DNA of 64,000 bases from Triticum aestivum (GCF_018294505.1 NC_057800.1:479198530-479262529); one strand, 5' to 3'. Counted from the first letter of the stretch, positions 1 through 11,894 are shown. Notes: generated by a model not told the origin, from the letters alone. Made by a program: numbers and translations.

Positions 1-53
1 GAAAAACGAACTGCTGCCACTGCCTACACACTCGTTCACTCGAAGAGAATCCA

Positions 54-594
54 ATGGCGATCCGAGGGGTGAGCCTGCTGGATATGGACTTCAGCAAGGA
101 GTTCCCCTTTGAGTTCGCCGTTTAGTCCTATGGCTGCACCAAGTTGAATGTGATGTACACCAACGATACGGACTTGGTGAAGCTCTGCCTTGCCTCAGTC
201 CTATGGCTGCACCAGGTTTTGGAGCATTCGCCTGTTTCATCGGCAGCGCTGACTGCACCTTCGCTATGGTGGAGAGAAGGAAGAACGCGATGATTCCGCC
301 ATCTGGTGCAACAAGCTTGTCGACATCCAGAAGCAATACAAGATCATCAGCAACGGGCAGGAGAAGGACTCCATGGTTGATCTTGCTGACACAATCATCG
401 ACCCCTGATACGCCGACCTGAACACGTGGGAGGTACCTCTGAATCTAGCCTACATAACCTACGCGGCCAAGGGCGCATACGCATGCTACGACATGTACAT
501 GCAGATCTTGGACATGAGGGTGTGTCTGCTTCCCGTAACCGACGAGTACACGGACAGCCACAGCGTCATGATCAAGCGTGCCAGGAAGGTCTAG
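54..594 (+). pseudogene. Decayed 3'-5' exonuclease domain gene (DEDDy, WRN-exo-like)
   Basis: The ATG at 54 opens MAIRGVSLLDMDFSKEF, the usual start of a grass family of small 3'-5' exonuclease-domain proteins (recognised from memory). The frame meets TAG at 123-125 and continues as SYGCTKLNVMYTNDTD. A second segment in another frame (322-594) reads DIQKQYK, then LADTIIDP, a TGA at 406-408, then NTWEVPLNLAYITYAAKGAY and ACYDMYMQILDMR, ending at TAG 592-594. The last part is the ExoIII region. In DEDDy enzymes it carries Tyr-x3-Asp, but here the Asp is Gly (YAAKGAY). The middle with the first catalytic Asp and Glu is missing, and a 16-base stretch is repeated near 126 and 198. Two stops, a frameshift, an internal loss and a lost catalytic residue make it a pseudogene. 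It may have been carried by the CACTA element that ends at 4799. Confidence 0.7.
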
Positions 595-1022
595 ATGATG
601 TACTTTATCTGTTTATAAGCACCTTTATCATGTGAGTGTTTCATGCATTAGCCTATGTGTCGTAATTATCTGTTTTGTCCGAAATATTTCTTTTAAGAAC
701 CCATTAACCTGATTGCTTTTTTTAGTGGCAATTTTCTTATGTATGTAAACTAGTTCACTTGTCCATAAAAAAACTAGTTCACTCGGCTGCTGTGCTTTGA
801 ATCTCCTTCCTCCCAACATATTCCCCTCCTCAGGTGGACCCAACAGGTCTCTGAATTTTCCCCCACTTTCTTTTTCGATGTAAACTAAGTTTTCTCCCAG
901 TACTTTCCCCTAGAACCAACTCAACTGTCCCATGTCTAGCCTAAAAAATAATAATACCCCATGTACTATTAACTCATCAAATTAAAATGTTATTTCATTT
1001 CGTAAGTTAAAAGTTCTTACAA

Positions 1023-1055
<33 letters not shown>

Positions 1056-1804
1056 TGTTTATATATAACTTGGCAAGTTAACTCCTAGTGATTGCGTACA
1101 TAAGCTTGCAAAGATTTTACTGACGTGCAATCATGTGTTTATGTTTTTATAACATTTCTCCGTCTAGCCCAACATGATATTTTCACCCAGCCCAGCAAGT
1201 CTGCGGCTTTCGAGAAAAATGCAAATGGGATTTAAATGGGCTGCATAGATGCTACATCATTGTTTCACCCAGCCCACCAAATGGACTAAAAAACAAATGG
1301 ACTGACAGCTGGTTCCACGGCCTCAGCCCAGTTTTTTTGTGATTTGCCAAGTAAGTCGCTTTGTCAGGCCTGTTAGGCTGCAAATCTTTCAAGACGAGGA
1401 GAGATTTCATTCGCCTGGCCGAGAAAATGGCCCATCAGTAAGGAGAAATGGGTTGTACATTTTTAAAACACATCAAACTGGCAATTAGTTTCAAATATCT
1501 TTTTTTTATTTCGAGATTTAAATTACACTAATTTTTATGCGTGGAGAATTTGTTGGATTTTATATTGATATACATTTATTTTTTTAAATCAGTTTGAATG
1601 TGAGTTGAAATTTTGGGATTAAAAACAGTTCGGGCCGCACCGAAATATGCAAAATTTCGTATAATTTTTTAACCGTGGCCACAATATGGGTTGTAATGCT
1701 CACAAAAAGAATATGGGCTCCAAAAAAACCTTAAGAATTAGCAAATGGGCTATGTGCTGTTTTCCACAGATTTGAGGCTTTCCTAAAAAAAGGTTGACGC
1801 ACAA
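595..1804. other. Non-coding stretch, AT-rich
   Basis: No credible coding region is visible. It holds a trinucleotide microsatellite near 1022 and, around 1160-1420 and 1680-1760, several copies of words such as AAATGGGCT and CAGCCCA, which suggest decayed transposon interior. No promoter or gene could be supported. Confidence 0.5.
1022..1055. repeat. (AAT)n microsatellite
   Basis: A run of about eleven AAT/ATA trinucleotides, uninterrupted. Confidence 0.95.
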
Positions 1805-3200
1805 GCAGTGACTGTTGGATGGCCATCCAACGGCCGTCGTGCTTCTTCAATCTCTGCTCTTCCTGCTCCAGCCGCTCAAACAGGCGCTGGCAGGACTGCC
1901 TGCTCCCTCCTCCCCGTGGACGGCTCTGCTACCGCGCAGGCCTCACCGTCCCACCGTACTACCATTGCTGGCCTAGCCATCCCTCTACTCACCCACACCT
2001 GCTGTTATTCTCCGCGATGGCAGACGAACCAGTAAACCCTCGTACAGTCGTACTCCCCTCCGCGTGGGAAACAACTGCCGAGTCTTCCCTGCCTCCGTGT
2101 CGATCCCTTCCTAGGCCTCGCCATCGTCCACCGCCCTGGTGCTCTCGGCGCGGCCTGGTCAACGTGGTCAACGACCGACATGCATCTGAAGTGGACTGTA
2201 CGTGGAGAGGCCGACAGCTGGGTCCACGGCCGCACGCAAGGAAATGCCTCCTTATTACGCGCAAAATAATGATTCCTCCACCTGAAATCAGGGACCCACC
2301 AAAAGGGCCTCTGTATTTTGCGAAAAAAACGTTACCGCCGCTGACAGCTCGGACCCACCAGCTATATCTTCGCACGCAAGGAAGTACCTCCTTATTACGC
2401 TCAAACAAATGAATACCCACCTGCTAGCTGGGACCCACCTTGGTGGGAAGCTGACTTGTGGGCCTACTAAGTTGACGGGGATGGAGGGCTTTGTCAACTT
2501 AGTCAATATGCATGATTCTAGCTCCAGTGACCGTATGATGTCCATCCAACGGTCGTAGTGCTTCTTCAACCTCTGGTCTTCTTGCTCCAGCCGCCCAAAC
2601 CAGCGCCGGTCGTGCCTCGTGCTCCTACCTCCCGTGGCCGGCTGCGATGCGGCGGAGGCCTCACCGCCCCTACTACTCCCACCGCTGGCCAGGCCATCCC
2701 TCTACTCACCCACACCCCCTGTTATTCTGTGGCGACGGCAGCCTCAGACCGCAGCGAACCAGTGAACCCTCGTACTCCTCTACGCGTGAGCATCCACTGC
2801 CGCGTCTTCCACGGCTCCGCGTCGTCCCCTTCCTAGGCCTCGCCGTCGTCCACCGCCCTGGTGCTCTCAGCGCGGCGTGGTCAACGTGGTCAAGGAACGG
2901 CTTCCATCGGACGTGGACTGTACGTGGAGAGGCTGACAGCTGGGTCCACGGCCGCAGCAAGGAAGTGCCTCCTTATTACATGCAAAATAATTATTCCACC
3001 ACCTGACAGCGGGACCCACCGGAAGGGCCATCGTATTTCGTGAAAAAAATGTTTCCCCCTGACTGCTGGGACCCACCAGCTACATCTTCGCACGCAAGGA
3101 AGTGCGTTCGGGCGAAAAAAAAACGATTCGCCCCTAACTGCTGGGACCCACCAGCTACATCTTCGCAGGCAAGGAAGTGCCTGACAGCCGGGACCCACCT
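1805..3200. repeat. Tandem duplication, unit about 720 bp, plus smaller repeats
   Basis: The block starting near 1806 recurs near 2528. The shared landmark CATCCCTCTACTCACCCACA lies at about 1978 and 2695, and GCTGGGTCCACGGCCG at about 2217 and 2939, giving a period of 717-722 bp. Both units contain a GC-rich, exon-like stretch with no shared open frame. From 2340 to 3200 a shorter motif (GGGACCCACC, then CGCACGCAAGGAAGTGC) recurs at irregular spacing. I read this as internal repeat structure of the CACTA element that ends at 4799. Confidence 0.75.
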
Positions 3201-3419
3201 GGTCGAAGCGTACATAGCGTTGTCATTCTGGTCGCGAATGTGTACATACATACTGGTCGATGTAGAGGCGCGCACGTGTCGTAGTAGAGGCACGCACGTA
3301 GCATTTACACGTACGTACAGCGGCCAGGGTGCAAGAAAGAAAATACGGCCACGTATGTGCACATACGGGCGGGGTCTCGAACGCCTACTCGCGCATACGT
3401 ACGGCGAGGGCTCGTGTAC

Positions 3420-4310
3420 ATGGCTGGGTCGGAACGGAGAAACAACATCGTCGTCGTGTTCATGGGGAGGCAACGGAATGTGTCGTGTTCATGGGGAGGC
3501 AACGGAATGCGTCGTGTTCATCGGGAGGGCTTGGACGGAACAGGCGATGGAAACGAGGCTGGCGTACTGCAGAACGGAGGAAACGGCTTTGTGTTCGACC
3601 GGCCACGTTCGAAACAGGATCCTGTTCATCGGGCGGGGTCTGGCGTACCGCAAAACGGACGAAACGGACCTCCTACGGTCGAAACGGGGGTCCTGTTGAT
3701 CGGGAGGGGTGTGGCGTACCGTAAAACGGACGAAACGGACTTGTGTTGGAGCGCTACGGTCGAAACGGGGATCCTGTTCATTGGGAGGGGTGTGGCGTAC
3801 CGCAAAACGGGACTCCACGGGATACTGTTCATCTCCACCGTCGACCCCCTTCAGCCTCCACGGGCTCCTGTTCATCCACCGTCGACCTACTCCAGCCTCC
3901 ACCTGTGATTGTTCATCCACGGGCTCCTGTTCATCCAGCCTCCACCGCGCGCTACTCCACCGGCTACTGTTCAACCACCCCTCCACCGTCTACTGTTCAT
4001 CCAGCCCTCCACACCACGGGGTCCTGTTCAACCACCCCTCCACGGGCACCCCTCCACCATCTACTGTTCATCCAGCCCTCCACACCACGGGGTCCTGTTC
4101 AACCACCCCTCACCGTCTACTGTTCATCCAGCCCTCCACACCACGGGGTCCTGTTCATCCACCCCTCCACGGGCACCCCTTCACCGTCTACTGTTCATCC
4201 AACCCTCCACCACACCACAGGGTCCTGTTCATGCAGAGGCAACGCCACCGCTCACTGTTCATCCAAACCCCCCTGCAACGCTCACTGTTCATCCCATCGA
4301 TTGGCTTTAG
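3420..4310. repeat. Subterminal tandem repeats with TGTTCATC core
   Basis: Two families of short repeats sit head to tail. From 3420 to 3830 the unit contains CGGTCGAAACGG, CCTGTTCATCGGGAGG and GTGGCGTACCG at roughly 60-110 bp spacing. From 3840 to 4310 the unit contains CTACTGTTCATCCAGCCCTC and CACCACGGGGTCCTGTTCA at roughly 55-60 bp spacing. The word TGTTCATC occurs more than a dozen times, always in the same orientation. Arrays of this sort next to CACTA ends are transposase-binding regions in known elements; that role is inferred here. Long open frames across the array result from the repeats. Confidence 0.7.
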
Positions 4311-4799
4311 TTAGCAGCAGTAGCGAAGGAATCGCTCGATCGGGTTCAGTTAACAGCCATCGAACGATTGCTCGGGCTCAGTAACGCGTAGCCTGCAGTG
4401 CAATCGCTTGGGTTTAGTTAGAGCCCAACGCCTCGCTCGAGTTTAGTTAGAGCCAACGCCTCGCACACACGCGCGTACGTGTACGAGAGAAACGCGCATC
4501 GCTCGGCCCCCAACCTCCCACCGTAACCAGGAACTCCCCGAAATTTTCATCCCCCTTGCTTCTACCACGGTTTTTTCCGTCATGGACGGCCCAAAGAATG
4601 TCATGCAGCTGCGTCTCCGGCCCGCCCAGGACAAAAAGCCCATTTTCTGTCATGATTTTTTGTCATAGAAGTAGGAGCCCACCACATCTATGATGATACC
4701 GGGTTTTGTCACAGTTATCGTCATAGAAGTGTCATATGTATGACAGAATTTTCTTTCGTTCGGCCCAAAATGTCACGGATGTGTCTTTTTTTGGTAGTG

Positions 4800-5129
4800 T
4801 GAAGGGGCGGTTTACATGACTAGTCCTGGTTGGATTAGGATTACTCTATTACAAGTGGAGTCCTAGTCTTCCTTCCTTTGTAGGAGAATATTCCTTTGTG
4901 CTTTCCTCATAAACCGGCCCATCATAACATGAGCCGGCCTTCCATGAACCACCTTCTGGGCCGCCAGGTCTTGTCATTCCTCTGACCCGCTCGTCGGGTC
5001 ACTCATGAGTCACCAGGCTCGGGTGGGTCACTTAGTGAGTCGTCCAGTCAAGGCAGGTCATTAGTGAGTCACCAAGTCCGGCCGGGTTATACTTCTGGCC
5101 GGGTTACACCGCGGGGTATATCCCCGACA
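4800..5129. mobile_element. Gypsy-type LTR fragment (3' part)
   Basis: The sequence has the composition of a Triticeae Gypsy LTR 3' half: AGTGGAGTCCTAGTCTTCC, alternating GGGTCACTCATGAGTCACC and GGGTCACTTAGTGAGTCGTC motifs, and the ending GGGGTATATCCCCGACA, with the terminal CA at 5128-5129. The CACTA element ending at 4799 interrupts it on the left. No internal region follows, so it is a solo LTR or a truncated copy. Confidence 0.5.
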
Positions 5130-5770
5130 GAAACTGTGTGCGATGCCTTAATCATAAACGGTGGCGTAAAACCCGTCAAAAAGGGTGCAAAACGTTTACG
5201 ATGGCGAAGCCATAAAAAATGGTTCAGATTTTAGTTGCGTGTGCGATGCAGGGCACACGGTTAATCCATTCAAATTGTTTGCGATGAGGTAGAACAATAG
5301 AAGCGGGCAGCCATATCAATGTGTGTGCGATTCAGGGCACACGGTTAATCCATTCGAACTGTTTGCGATGAGGTAGAACAACAGAAACAGGCAGCCATAT
5401 CAATGTGTGTGGGATATACGGCATACGGTTCACTCGGATGAACTGTTTTCGGTTAGGGAACACAACAGAAATGGTTCAACTTAACAAGATGTGTGTGATA
5501 TGTGGCATACAGTTCACATGGATGAACTGTTTGCGATGAGCCAAAAGAACACAAATGAGTCATGTAAACAAGATGTGTGTGATACGTGGCAAACAACCGA
5601 CTCGGATGAACTGTTTGCGATGAGAAATTAAAACACAGACGATTAATACAGTTAGTTCGTGTGTGATTCTGTGTGTACAAAAAACTTTGAAAAATGCAAA
5701 CTACTTGCTTGCGGTGGCTAGGAGTATCGCACATGATACGTCTGCGAGTACTCGTGCGCAACGATTAGTA
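5130..5770. repeat. Tandem array A1, ~85-bp units (GTGTGTGCGATG / CACGGTT)
   Basis: About five degenerate units of ~85 bp run from about 5228 to 5660. Each starts TGTGTGTGCGAT, then has GGCACACGGTT, GGATGAACTGTTTGCGATGA and an A-rich spacer. A different leader (CAGAAACTGTGTGCGATGC, then CCGTCAAAAAGGGTGC) occupies 5130-5225 and is shared with array A2 at 18813. The array lies just beyond the 3' end of the minus-strand B3-like gene at 6209-7544. Confidence 0.85.
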
Positions 5771-6145
5771 AGTTACACATATGTTTCCTTATGTTAACAT
5801 GTGTGTGAATTTGTAATATGGACAGTTAATATGCAAATGCCTTCTAGACATCGGGCACATGCTTAAACACAATGAACTGTGTATCATACTAATACTTTCC
5901 ATGAAAATTTAAGAACTTGGGTAATAGCATTTGAGTAACATATATATAGTGGTTACACTATTCAACAAAAGGAGGATCTTCGTAACATGGTTTTGACAAC
6001 CATATCGTCCATATCTACATACTTAACATAGTAACAACTATCACATTTTAAGAGGCTAAGGGACAACAACCATATGGTCCATATGTACATACTTAACATA
6101 GTAACAGCTAGCACATTTTAAGAGGCTAAGGGCCAACAACCACAA
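5771..6145. other. 3' flank of the B3-like gene with a 70-bp duplication
   Basis: Non-coding. A ~70-bp segment containing TACATACTTAACATAGTAAC and CACATTTTAAGAGGCTAAGG occurs twice in tandem (about 5996-6062 and 6064-6132). It would lie in or just beyond the 3' UTR of the minus-strand gene. No other feature was recognised. Confidence 0.6.
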
Positions 6146-6208
6146 CTATCCGCTGGAAGCAGCTTGATCACGGCGACTCGGCATCTCGTCAATGAAAAGG
6201 AAGAGCCC

Positions 6209-7544
6209 TCATGTGCCTTGGTAGACAATGAGTAGAACAGTGTCTCCAATTTTCCGATATGGATGCATTGCCACGACAAGCGAGAACTTGTTAATTTGAA
6301 TGGTTCCATTTCTGCGGGAAATGCAGTACCTTGCAATCACTTTGGCGTTATTAGCAGGCACATGTGTAGTTCGACAACGCCGGGAAATCAATCCAGGAAC
6401 TGCTACAATGGGCAATTTCTGTTGACATGTAGAATAAAAACAAATTGTAACATATCGTTGAAGATATATATAGTTTATAAGCATCAACATTAAAATAAGA
6501 CTTTTTACTAGCATTCTGTGCACACAGTTGGTCTTGTTGAATGTGTGCACCATAGGTCTAATTAATCCCATCCAAAATCCAGCGTTCATATGCTGTGCTA
6601 TCTCTGTCAGATTATCAACAAAGATTATGACATGCTTCAAGTCCTTCCAGTGAAATTTGGTACGCTTAGTAACATACAGATCGTTCACTATGCATCCAAC
6701 ATATCCTGCTTAAAAGGTGGAAAGGTATTATTTATTCAGAACATGGCAGAAGAATATATAGTGCGCATAAATTGGTAAATGGAATTTGTTACTGCCTAGG
6801 AACAGAGTCAGAATATGAAATCACAACTGGTTGCTTAAATAGTGATCAATTAGTTAGAATAAATACCCTGATTTTGCTAAGTAATATGACAGCATGGAGA
6901 AAGTTGAAAGGACACTAACCTCGATTAGACTTTGATCGGCTGATGACGTTGGGGAAGTAAACATCCATGTTAATTAGACCAGGTTGTGGTGCACACACTA
7001 GAATTTTATTGCTAGCTTTCGGTTCATAACACTTAGACATTTTTCTCCAAAGGTCCGCATTAAAATAGGAGTGACCATCTTTATCAAGTTTTACGCTAAC
7101 CTTCATTGTAAATCCATGTTGAGTTGTCAATATGACGTCCTGGGAGTCATCAACAAAGTAAAGCCCAATATTTCCTTCTACTCCTATTCTTGCAAAGCAA
7201 AGGATGTATTGCTTGAAATGAAAATTAAGATCATAAATTAGATATATTAAAATAACAGATCAGGATGCAAATATGGGAGTAACTGATAGAACAGATCAAT
7301 ATATAGATGAAAGCAAAGTACAAAAATAGATAATTAAAATAGATAATGTAACAAAGATTAGATGCAAATATACAGATAATGTAGCAACAGACGATATATG
7401 TTCACAAATTTAGGCCATGCCGTGGTAGGTTGAGATTGAAAATACCGAGCGCTCCCTAAAGTCATCCGGAATGGTGAGATAGAACTTCGTTTCCGACAGG
7501 CCATGACCATACTTGCCCGATTTGTGCTCGCACTGTGGACACAT
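6209..7544 (-). CDS. B3-like DNA-binding protein, four exons, 265 aa (inferred)
   Basis: My spliced model on the minus strand has exons 7446-7544, 6920-7211, 6509-6705 and 6209-6418. All introns are GT-AG and the phases agree, giving one 265-residue frame from ATG 7544 to TGA 6209. Exon 1 reads MCPQCEHKSGKYGHG and then KFYLTIPDDF, where an IP-x2-F motif suits the start of a B3 fold. Exon 2 has VKLDKDGHSYFNADLW and ends FPNVISRSKSNR. Exon 4 has GTIQINKFSLVVAMHPY and KIGDTVLLIVYQG, like the second half of a B3 domain. It may be a two-B3 REM-like nuclear protein. The same frame continues after the TGA for 20 residues (GLFLFIDEMPS) to TAG 6146-6148, so the TGA may be premature. Family assignment is moderate; the exon structure is better supported. 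Confidence 0.55.
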
Positions 7545-8012
7545 GAATAAACACCCATGAATCAGCTAGAACAAAAATGATTCCACGGCAATTTCCGCCG
7601 GTTGATTAACAGCGAAGAGAGACTGTGATAAGAGATGAGTGAATATTTCGCTAAGTTGATTACAATCTCCATGAGAAAAATCCCTGGCCCAATCCCGCAA
7701 AAAACCCAAGTCGACCAGAGTCTAGAATGTCGGTGCAGATAGGCGGTGGAAAGCGGTAGGGGCGGTGGAAAGCGGTAGGGGTGAAATCATGTGCCGTTTG
7801 GAGTGCGACCTACACCCGCCAACAACAGCCGTCGAGCTTAGGGTGGCTGCCGCAATAGAAGTTGGCGAAGTGCTAAGTTGCGGAGGAGTCCGCGGCGAGT
7901 GGGTGGGGACGAAGTGGGTGAGGGTTTTCTTTTTTCCTTTTGCATGTGTGAGTGGACACACACGGTTCGCAGAGGCGACGGAGATGAATCGTGTGCGATA
8001 GTAAATCACCGA
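7545..8012 (-). promoter_or_regulatory. Upstream/5' UTR region of the minus-strand B3-like gene
   Basis: Between the predicted start codon and the 500-bp-unit array lies a stretch that is C/T-rich on the minus strand (7740-7960), typical of a grass leader. It includes a 19-bp direct repeat (GGCGGTGGAAAGCGGTAGG) near 7742 and 7761. At 7945-8000 the words CACACACGGTT and GAATCGTGTGCGATA match the short-array vocabulary. No TATA box could be fixed with confidence. Confidence 0.35.
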
Positions 8013-9900
8013 GATTGAATGGGAATCCAAATTTCCTTTGTCCTTCATCGATGAGTTTTTCTCTACGATGAACATAAACCCTACTAATCATCGTGTTCAA
8101 ATTTGACACTTTTCCGAATTCATTTACAATATTTGGGGGATTATGTGCATTTTGTAGGCATTAATGCACATAATTCAAATTCAAACAATTGGTGCTTGAA
8201 AAGGTGCACAAGAATGGTCTGGAAAAACCATATTCGTGGTATTTAGTAATTTCTCAAGCCTTTTACAAGGAATGGGTAGAGATTTCAAGGGAATGTGTGG
8301 TAATAGTCAACCAAAAATGCGTCATTTACTGGGTTATCAACTATAGAACAATATTACGTGCTTGAAAAACATGACGCCTGGCATGGTGCCATGGTATGGC
8401 CTCACCGTACCCTGGTTAAAAGCTGAGAAGGTTTGATTTATGTCGTCATGCACGCCCTTCATAAATCGAACCATCACGGAGGAAGTTAATTGCTTTCGAG
8501 AGGGAAATCACCACGATTGAAGGGGAATCCAAATTTCCGTCCTAGTTTGTCATTCAGTTTTTTCCCAACGATCAACATACCACCTCAAATGCAACGTGTT
8601 CAAAGTTGACATTTTTCTGGGCTCATTTACCATACTTAGGGGGTTATGTGCATTTTTAGGCATTAATTATGCACATAATTCAAATTTGAAAAATCCATGC
8701 ATGAAAAGATGCACAAAACGGTCTGGAAAACCATGCTCGTGCTATTTAGTACATGCTCATGCCTTTTACAAGGAATGGGTAGATATATCAAGGAAATGTG
8801 TGGCAATAGTCAACCATAAATGCATCGTTTACTCGGTTAACAACTATACAAAAATGAAATACATGCTTGGAAATCATGACGCCTCGTGTGGTGCCATGGT
8901 ATGGCCTCACCGTGCCCTGGTAAAAATTTGAGAATGTTTTCCTTATGTCGTCATGCACGCCTTTCATAAATCAAACCATCACCGAGGAAGTTTCATGGTT
9001 TTGAGGGGGAAATCACCAAGATTGAAGGGGGATCCAAATTTCCTTTGTCCTTTGTCCATGAGTTTTTTCTACCATGAACATACACCGTGCAAATCACCGT
9101 GTTCAAATTTGGCACTTTCCGGGTTCATTTGCCATATTTAGGGGATTATGTGCATTTCCTATGCATTAATGCACATAATTCAAGTTCAAACAATCGGTCC
9201 ATGAAAGGGTGCACAAGAAGGACCTGGAAAACCATGCTCGTGCCATTTAGTAAATTCTCTTGCCTTCTACAAGAAATGGTAGATATTTCGATTAAATGTG
9301 TGGCAATAGTCAACCACACATGTTTGTTTGTTGGGTTTTCAACTATAGAAAAAATGAAATAAATGATTGAAAAACATGACGCCTGGCATGGTGCCATGGT
9401 ATGACCTCACCATGCCCTGGTAAAAATTTGAGAATGTTTGGCTTACGTCGTCATGCATGCCCTTCATAAATCGAACCATCACCGAGGAAGTTCCATGCTT
9501 TCGAGAGGGAAATCACCAAGATTCAAGGGGAATCCAAATTTCCGTCCTAGTTTGTCATTCAGTTTTTTTCCAACAATCAACATACCGCCTCAAATGCAAC
9601 GTGTTAAAATTTGACATTTTTCCGGGCTCATTTACCATATTTAGGGGATTATGTGCATTTTCTAGGCATTTATTGCATATAAATCCAATCCAGCTACAGC
9701 TGCACGGGTGTGATGTGAGGGACATGGATTCTTGTTTCATCGCGGCGCATGCTATGGTGCACATGCGCGATCCACGTGGCTGGGGTTCCGGCCAATCATA
9801 ACGTAACACACAATAGGCTCAATGCACACTGTTTCCGGAAGCCACGGAGATGAATCATGTGCGATAATGAACGAGCAAAATTGTAAGGGAAGCCAAATTT
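8013..9900. repeat. Tandem array, ~500-bp units, orientation 1
   Basis: Four units are visible. The landmark GGGAATCCAAATTTCC or a close variant lies at about 8021, 8523, 9029 and 9528 (period ~500 bp), with a decayed fifth start near 9887. Each unit also has TTATGTGCATTTT, GGCATTAATGCACATAATTC, CATGACGCCTGGCATGGTGC and GTCGTCATGCACGCC. There is no coding frame. The array separates the minus-strand B3-like gene from the plus-strand ORF at 10080. Its reverse complement resembles the 22.5-25.4 kb array. Confidence 0.85.
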
Positions 9901-10079
9901 CTGTTGTCGTTTGTCGTTGAGCTCTTCAATACCATCACACTGTACGGATTCCCGGACCCTCCATCCTAGAGATCTCTCCACGCGTCGTCCACGGCACCAC
10001 GGCGCACAGTAACTGGTAAGGAAGCGATGGCATCCCGCCGCGCCACGTTCCTCGCCGCCCGCGATCGCACACATGGTAA

Positions 10080-10189
10080 GGAAGCGATGGCATCTCGCCG
10101 CGTCGAGTTCATCGCCGCCGGCGGCCACACAGTTACAGGGCGGACTTTGAGGCTGCCATGGCTGAGTGGGTGGTGGATCTAGAGGCAGT
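10080..10189 (+). pseudogene. 5' part of an ORF split by a Gypsy insertion
   Basis: The frame is open from 10080 (after TAA 10077-10079) and reads RPHSYRADFEAAMAEW, then VVDLEA, where the LTR starts at 10190. It resumes in frame at 17203. Directly upstream, a ~70-bp GC-rich segment (AAGGAAGCGATGGCATC) is present twice (near 10020 and 10080), so the true start or first exon is unclear. The product is unknown. The plus strand here faces away from the B3-like gene across the 500-bp-unit array. Confidence 0.5.
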
Positions 10190-11884
10190 TGATACGTCTC
10201 CAACATATCTATAATTTTCGATTGTTCCATGCTATTATATTATCAACCTTGGATGTTTTATATGCATTTTTATGCTATTTTATATGATTTTTGGGACTAA
10301 CCTATTAACCTAGAGCCCAGTGCCAGTTTCTGTTTTTTCCTTGTTTCTAAGTTTTACAGAAAAGGAAAATCAAACGGAGTCCAATTGACCTGAAACTTCA
10401 TGCAGCTTATTTTTGGACCAGAAGAAGGCCATGGAGTAAAAGAGTTGGGCCAAAAGAGTCCCAGGCTGCCCACGAGGGTGGGGGGCGCGCCCACCCCTCC
10501 TGGGCGCGCCTCCCTACCTCGTGGAAAGCCCGGAGACCCCCCTAACTTGTTCTCGACGCCAAAACCTCTTATATATACTAAAACTTCCAGAAAGAAACCT
10601 AGATCGGGAGTTACGCCGCCAGAAGCCTCCGTAGCCACTGAAAACCAATCTAGACCTGTTCCGGCACCCTGCCGGAGGGGGGAATCCCTCTTCGGTGGCC
10701 ATCTTCATCATCCCGGCGCTCTCTTTGACAAGGAGGGAGTAGTTCAGCCTCGGGACTGAGCGTATGTACCAGTAGCTATGTGTTTGATCTCTCTCTCTCT
10801 CTCTCTCGTGTGCTTGATTCGGCACGATCTTGATGTATCACGAGCTTTGCTATTATAGTTGGATCTTATGATGTTTCTCCCCCTCTACTCTCTTGTAATG
10901 GATTGAGTTTTCCCTTTGAAGTTATCTTATCGGATTGAGTCTTTAAGGATTTGAGAACACTTGATGTATATCTTGCATGTGCTTATCTGTGGTGACAATG
11001 GGATATCACGTGATCCACTTGATGTATGTTTTGGTGATCAACTTGCGAGTTTCATGACCTCGTGAACTTATCCATAGGGGTTGGCACCAGTTTTCGTCTT
11101 GACTCTCCAGTAGAAACTTTGGGGCACTCTTTAAAGTTCTTTGTGTTGGTTGAATAGATGAATCTAAGATTGTGTGATGCATATCGTATAATCATGCCCA
11201 CGGACACTTGAGGTAACATAGGAGTATCTATGTGACATTAGGGTTTTGGTTGATTTGTGCCTTAAGGTGTTATTCTAGTACGAACTCTACGATAGATTGA
11301 ACGGAAAGAATAGCTTCGTGTTATTTTACTACAGACTCTTGAATAGATCGATCAGAAAGGATAACTTTGAGGTGGTTTTGTACCCTACAATAATCTCTTC
11401 ATTTGTTCTCCTCTATTAGTGACTTTGGAGTGACTCTTTGTTGCATGTTGAGGGATAGTTATATGATCCAATTATGTTATTATTGTTGAGAGAACTTCAC
11501 TAGTGAAAGTATGAACCCTAGGCCTTGTTTCCTAGCATTGCAATACCGCTTATGCTCACTTTTCTCATTAGTTACCTTGTAGTTTTTATATTTTCATATT
11601 ACAAAAACCTATATCTATCATCCATATTGAACTTGTATCACCATCTCTTCGCCGAACTAGTGCACCTATACAATTTACCATTGTATTGGGTGTGTTGGGA
11701 ACACAAGAGACTCTTTGTTATTTGGTTGCGGGGTTGTTTGAGAGAGACCATCTTCATCCTACGCCTCCCATGGATTGATAAACCTTAGGTCATTCATTTG
11801 AGGGAAATTTGCTACTGTCCTACAAACCTCTGCACTTGGAGGCCCAACAACATCTACAAGAAGAAGGTTGTGTAGTAGACATCA
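10190..11884 (+). repeat. 5' LTR of the Sabrina-like element
   Basis: 1695 bp. It contains a (CT)n run near 10789-10807, a CTTATATATACTAAAAC stretch near 10564 that could serve as a TATA region, and the ending AGTAGACATCA. The opening TG is intact. Confidence 0.85.
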
Positions 11885-11894
11885 AGCTCTTTTC

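Larger units (their letters stand above)
1805..4799. mobile_element. CACTA transposon, right part (left end not located)
   Basis: The right terminus reads GGTAGTG at 4793-4799. Its reverse complement starts CACTACCAAAAAAAGACACA, a CACTA-type terminal inverted repeat. Inside it lie subterminal tandem repeats (3420-4310) and the 720-bp duplication. No transposase is visible. The left terminus was not found, so the element may begin before the window and include the exonuclease pseudogene. The base after the terminus starts a Gypsy LTR fragment, which is therefore the insertion target; the 3-bp target duplicate should be TGA (4800-4802). Confidence 0.6.

Noticed and set aside
3040..4384. Several plus-strand frames of 130-219 codons
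   Set aside because: They run across tandem repeats whose unit length is near a multiple of three; three overlapping frames show the same repeats.
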